A DNA stretch of 5,753 nt from the NCBI GenBank assembly GCA_900554685.1, contig USIG01000109.1:1-5753 (forward strand), in the 5' to 3' direction. Both the position numbers and the translations under genes were made by a program. Positions within the stretch are counted from its first letter, which is position 1; every line of letters begins with the position of its first letter. Shown here piece by piece: positions 5,525-5,753 of the stretch. The notes under the pieces are model-generated. The model worked only from the letters and a program-made list of their open reading frames with translations. It made no database searches and had not been told where the DNA came from. Source of the stretch: an uncultured Cryptobacterium sp. (lineage in GTDB: Bacteria > Actinomycetota > Coriobacteriia > Coriobacteriales > Eggerthellaceae).

Positions 5525-5753
5525 ATGCCGGAATTTACTACACCGCAGATCATTTCCATCGTGATCTTTCTCGTAGTATTCGCACTTATCATCTCGGAAA
5601 AGATCCATCGTACGACCGCCGCGCTTGCGGGTGCCGTTGTGCTTATCCTGACTGGTATTGTTACCTTTGATGTTGGTATGGAGCACATCGACTTCGGCAC
5701 GCTCGGTGTTTTAGTCGGTATGATGATCTTTGTAGCGGTGGTTAAACAGTCGG
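5525..5753 (+). CDS. ArsB/NhaD/SLC13-type membrane ion transporter (N-terminal part, cut by window end)
   Basis: The first 76 codons of an open frame run off the window. The protein begins MPEFTTPQ and shows three hydrophobic stretches at about 8-24, 30-48 and 57-74. The pattern LIISEKIHRTTAALAGA (21-37) followed by HIDFGTLGVLVGMMIFV (54-70) is typical of the N-terminus of the ion-transporter superfamily that includes ArsB, NhaD-like Na+/H+ antiporters and SLC13 permeases. In these families SEKIHRT..A and ID..T.G.L.GMM open the first repeat. Substrate cannot be told from this part: sodium, arsenite, or di/tricarboxylate and other anions are all possible. Start ATG 5525 has a strong ribosome site. 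It has its own promoter and a long structured leader, which suggests control by a small molecule or ion. Isoleucine codons are mostly ATC (9 of 11), unlike the ATT-rich neighbours, so high expression or a different origin is possible. Confidence 0.85.
   Translation, partial: MPEFTTPQIISIVIFLVVFALIISEKIHRTTAALAGAVVLILTGIVTFDVGMEHIDFGTLGVLVGMMIFVAVVKQS

Noticed and set aside
5506..5670. Out-of-frame open frame starting ATGGATAGGAGG within the transporter ribosome site
   Set aside because: The protein is not family-like, it overlaps the clear transporter frame, and the AGGAGGG lies after its start instead of before it.
5419..5700. Reverse-strand open frame of 93 codons over the leader and transporter start
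   Set aside because: It is opposite a recognisable transporter frame, has no recognisable protein family and would have to read through the leader.

Overview
The window looks like ordinary chromosomal DNA from a moderate-GC actinobacterium. My best guess is class Coriobacteriia (the Atopobium/Olsenella/Cryptobacterium range). This rests on the overall look of the PheS and PheT proteins and on a base composition a little under half GC by eye. The genus is not determined. All convincing genes lie on the + strand.

Region 1 (1-3783) is the phenylalanyl-tRNA synthetase locus. pheS (15-1076) and pheT (1209-3680) encode the alpha and beta subunits of the alpha2-beta2 enzyme that charges tRNA-Phe, and both look intact. 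They are separated by 132 bases, of which 87 fold on paper into one long imperfect hairpin (about 25 pairs) starting directly after the pheS stop. pheT is followed by a tandem imperfect 26-base repeat and then a very strong rho-independent terminator (3748-3783), which closes the unit. Whatever controls the operon upstream of pheS is outside the window.

Region 2 (3784-4567) holds a spacer with competing short inverted repeats and an unrecognised 204-residue protein. That protein has four predicted membrane helices and a charged, helical C-terminal tail, and starts at TTG.

Region 3 (4568-5190) holds a small hotdog-fold acyl-CoA thioesterase of the PaaI/MenI/EntH type. It has a GTG start and a strong Shine-Dalgarno site. 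A likely terminator has its 5' arm inside the last codons of the gene.

Region 4 (5191-5753) is the most interesting part. A near-consensus sigma-70-type promoter (TTGACG, 17 bases, TATTAT) is followed by about 240 bases of untranslated leader with several clean stem-loops. The last of these, a perfect 8-bp stem with a T-run, looks like a transcription attenuator. Behind it starts a membrane transporter of the ArsB/NhaD/SLC13 ion-transporter type, cut by the window end. I could not match the leader to any riboswitch consensus I know, so it is a candidate cis-regulatory RNA of unknown class controlling an ion or anion transporter.
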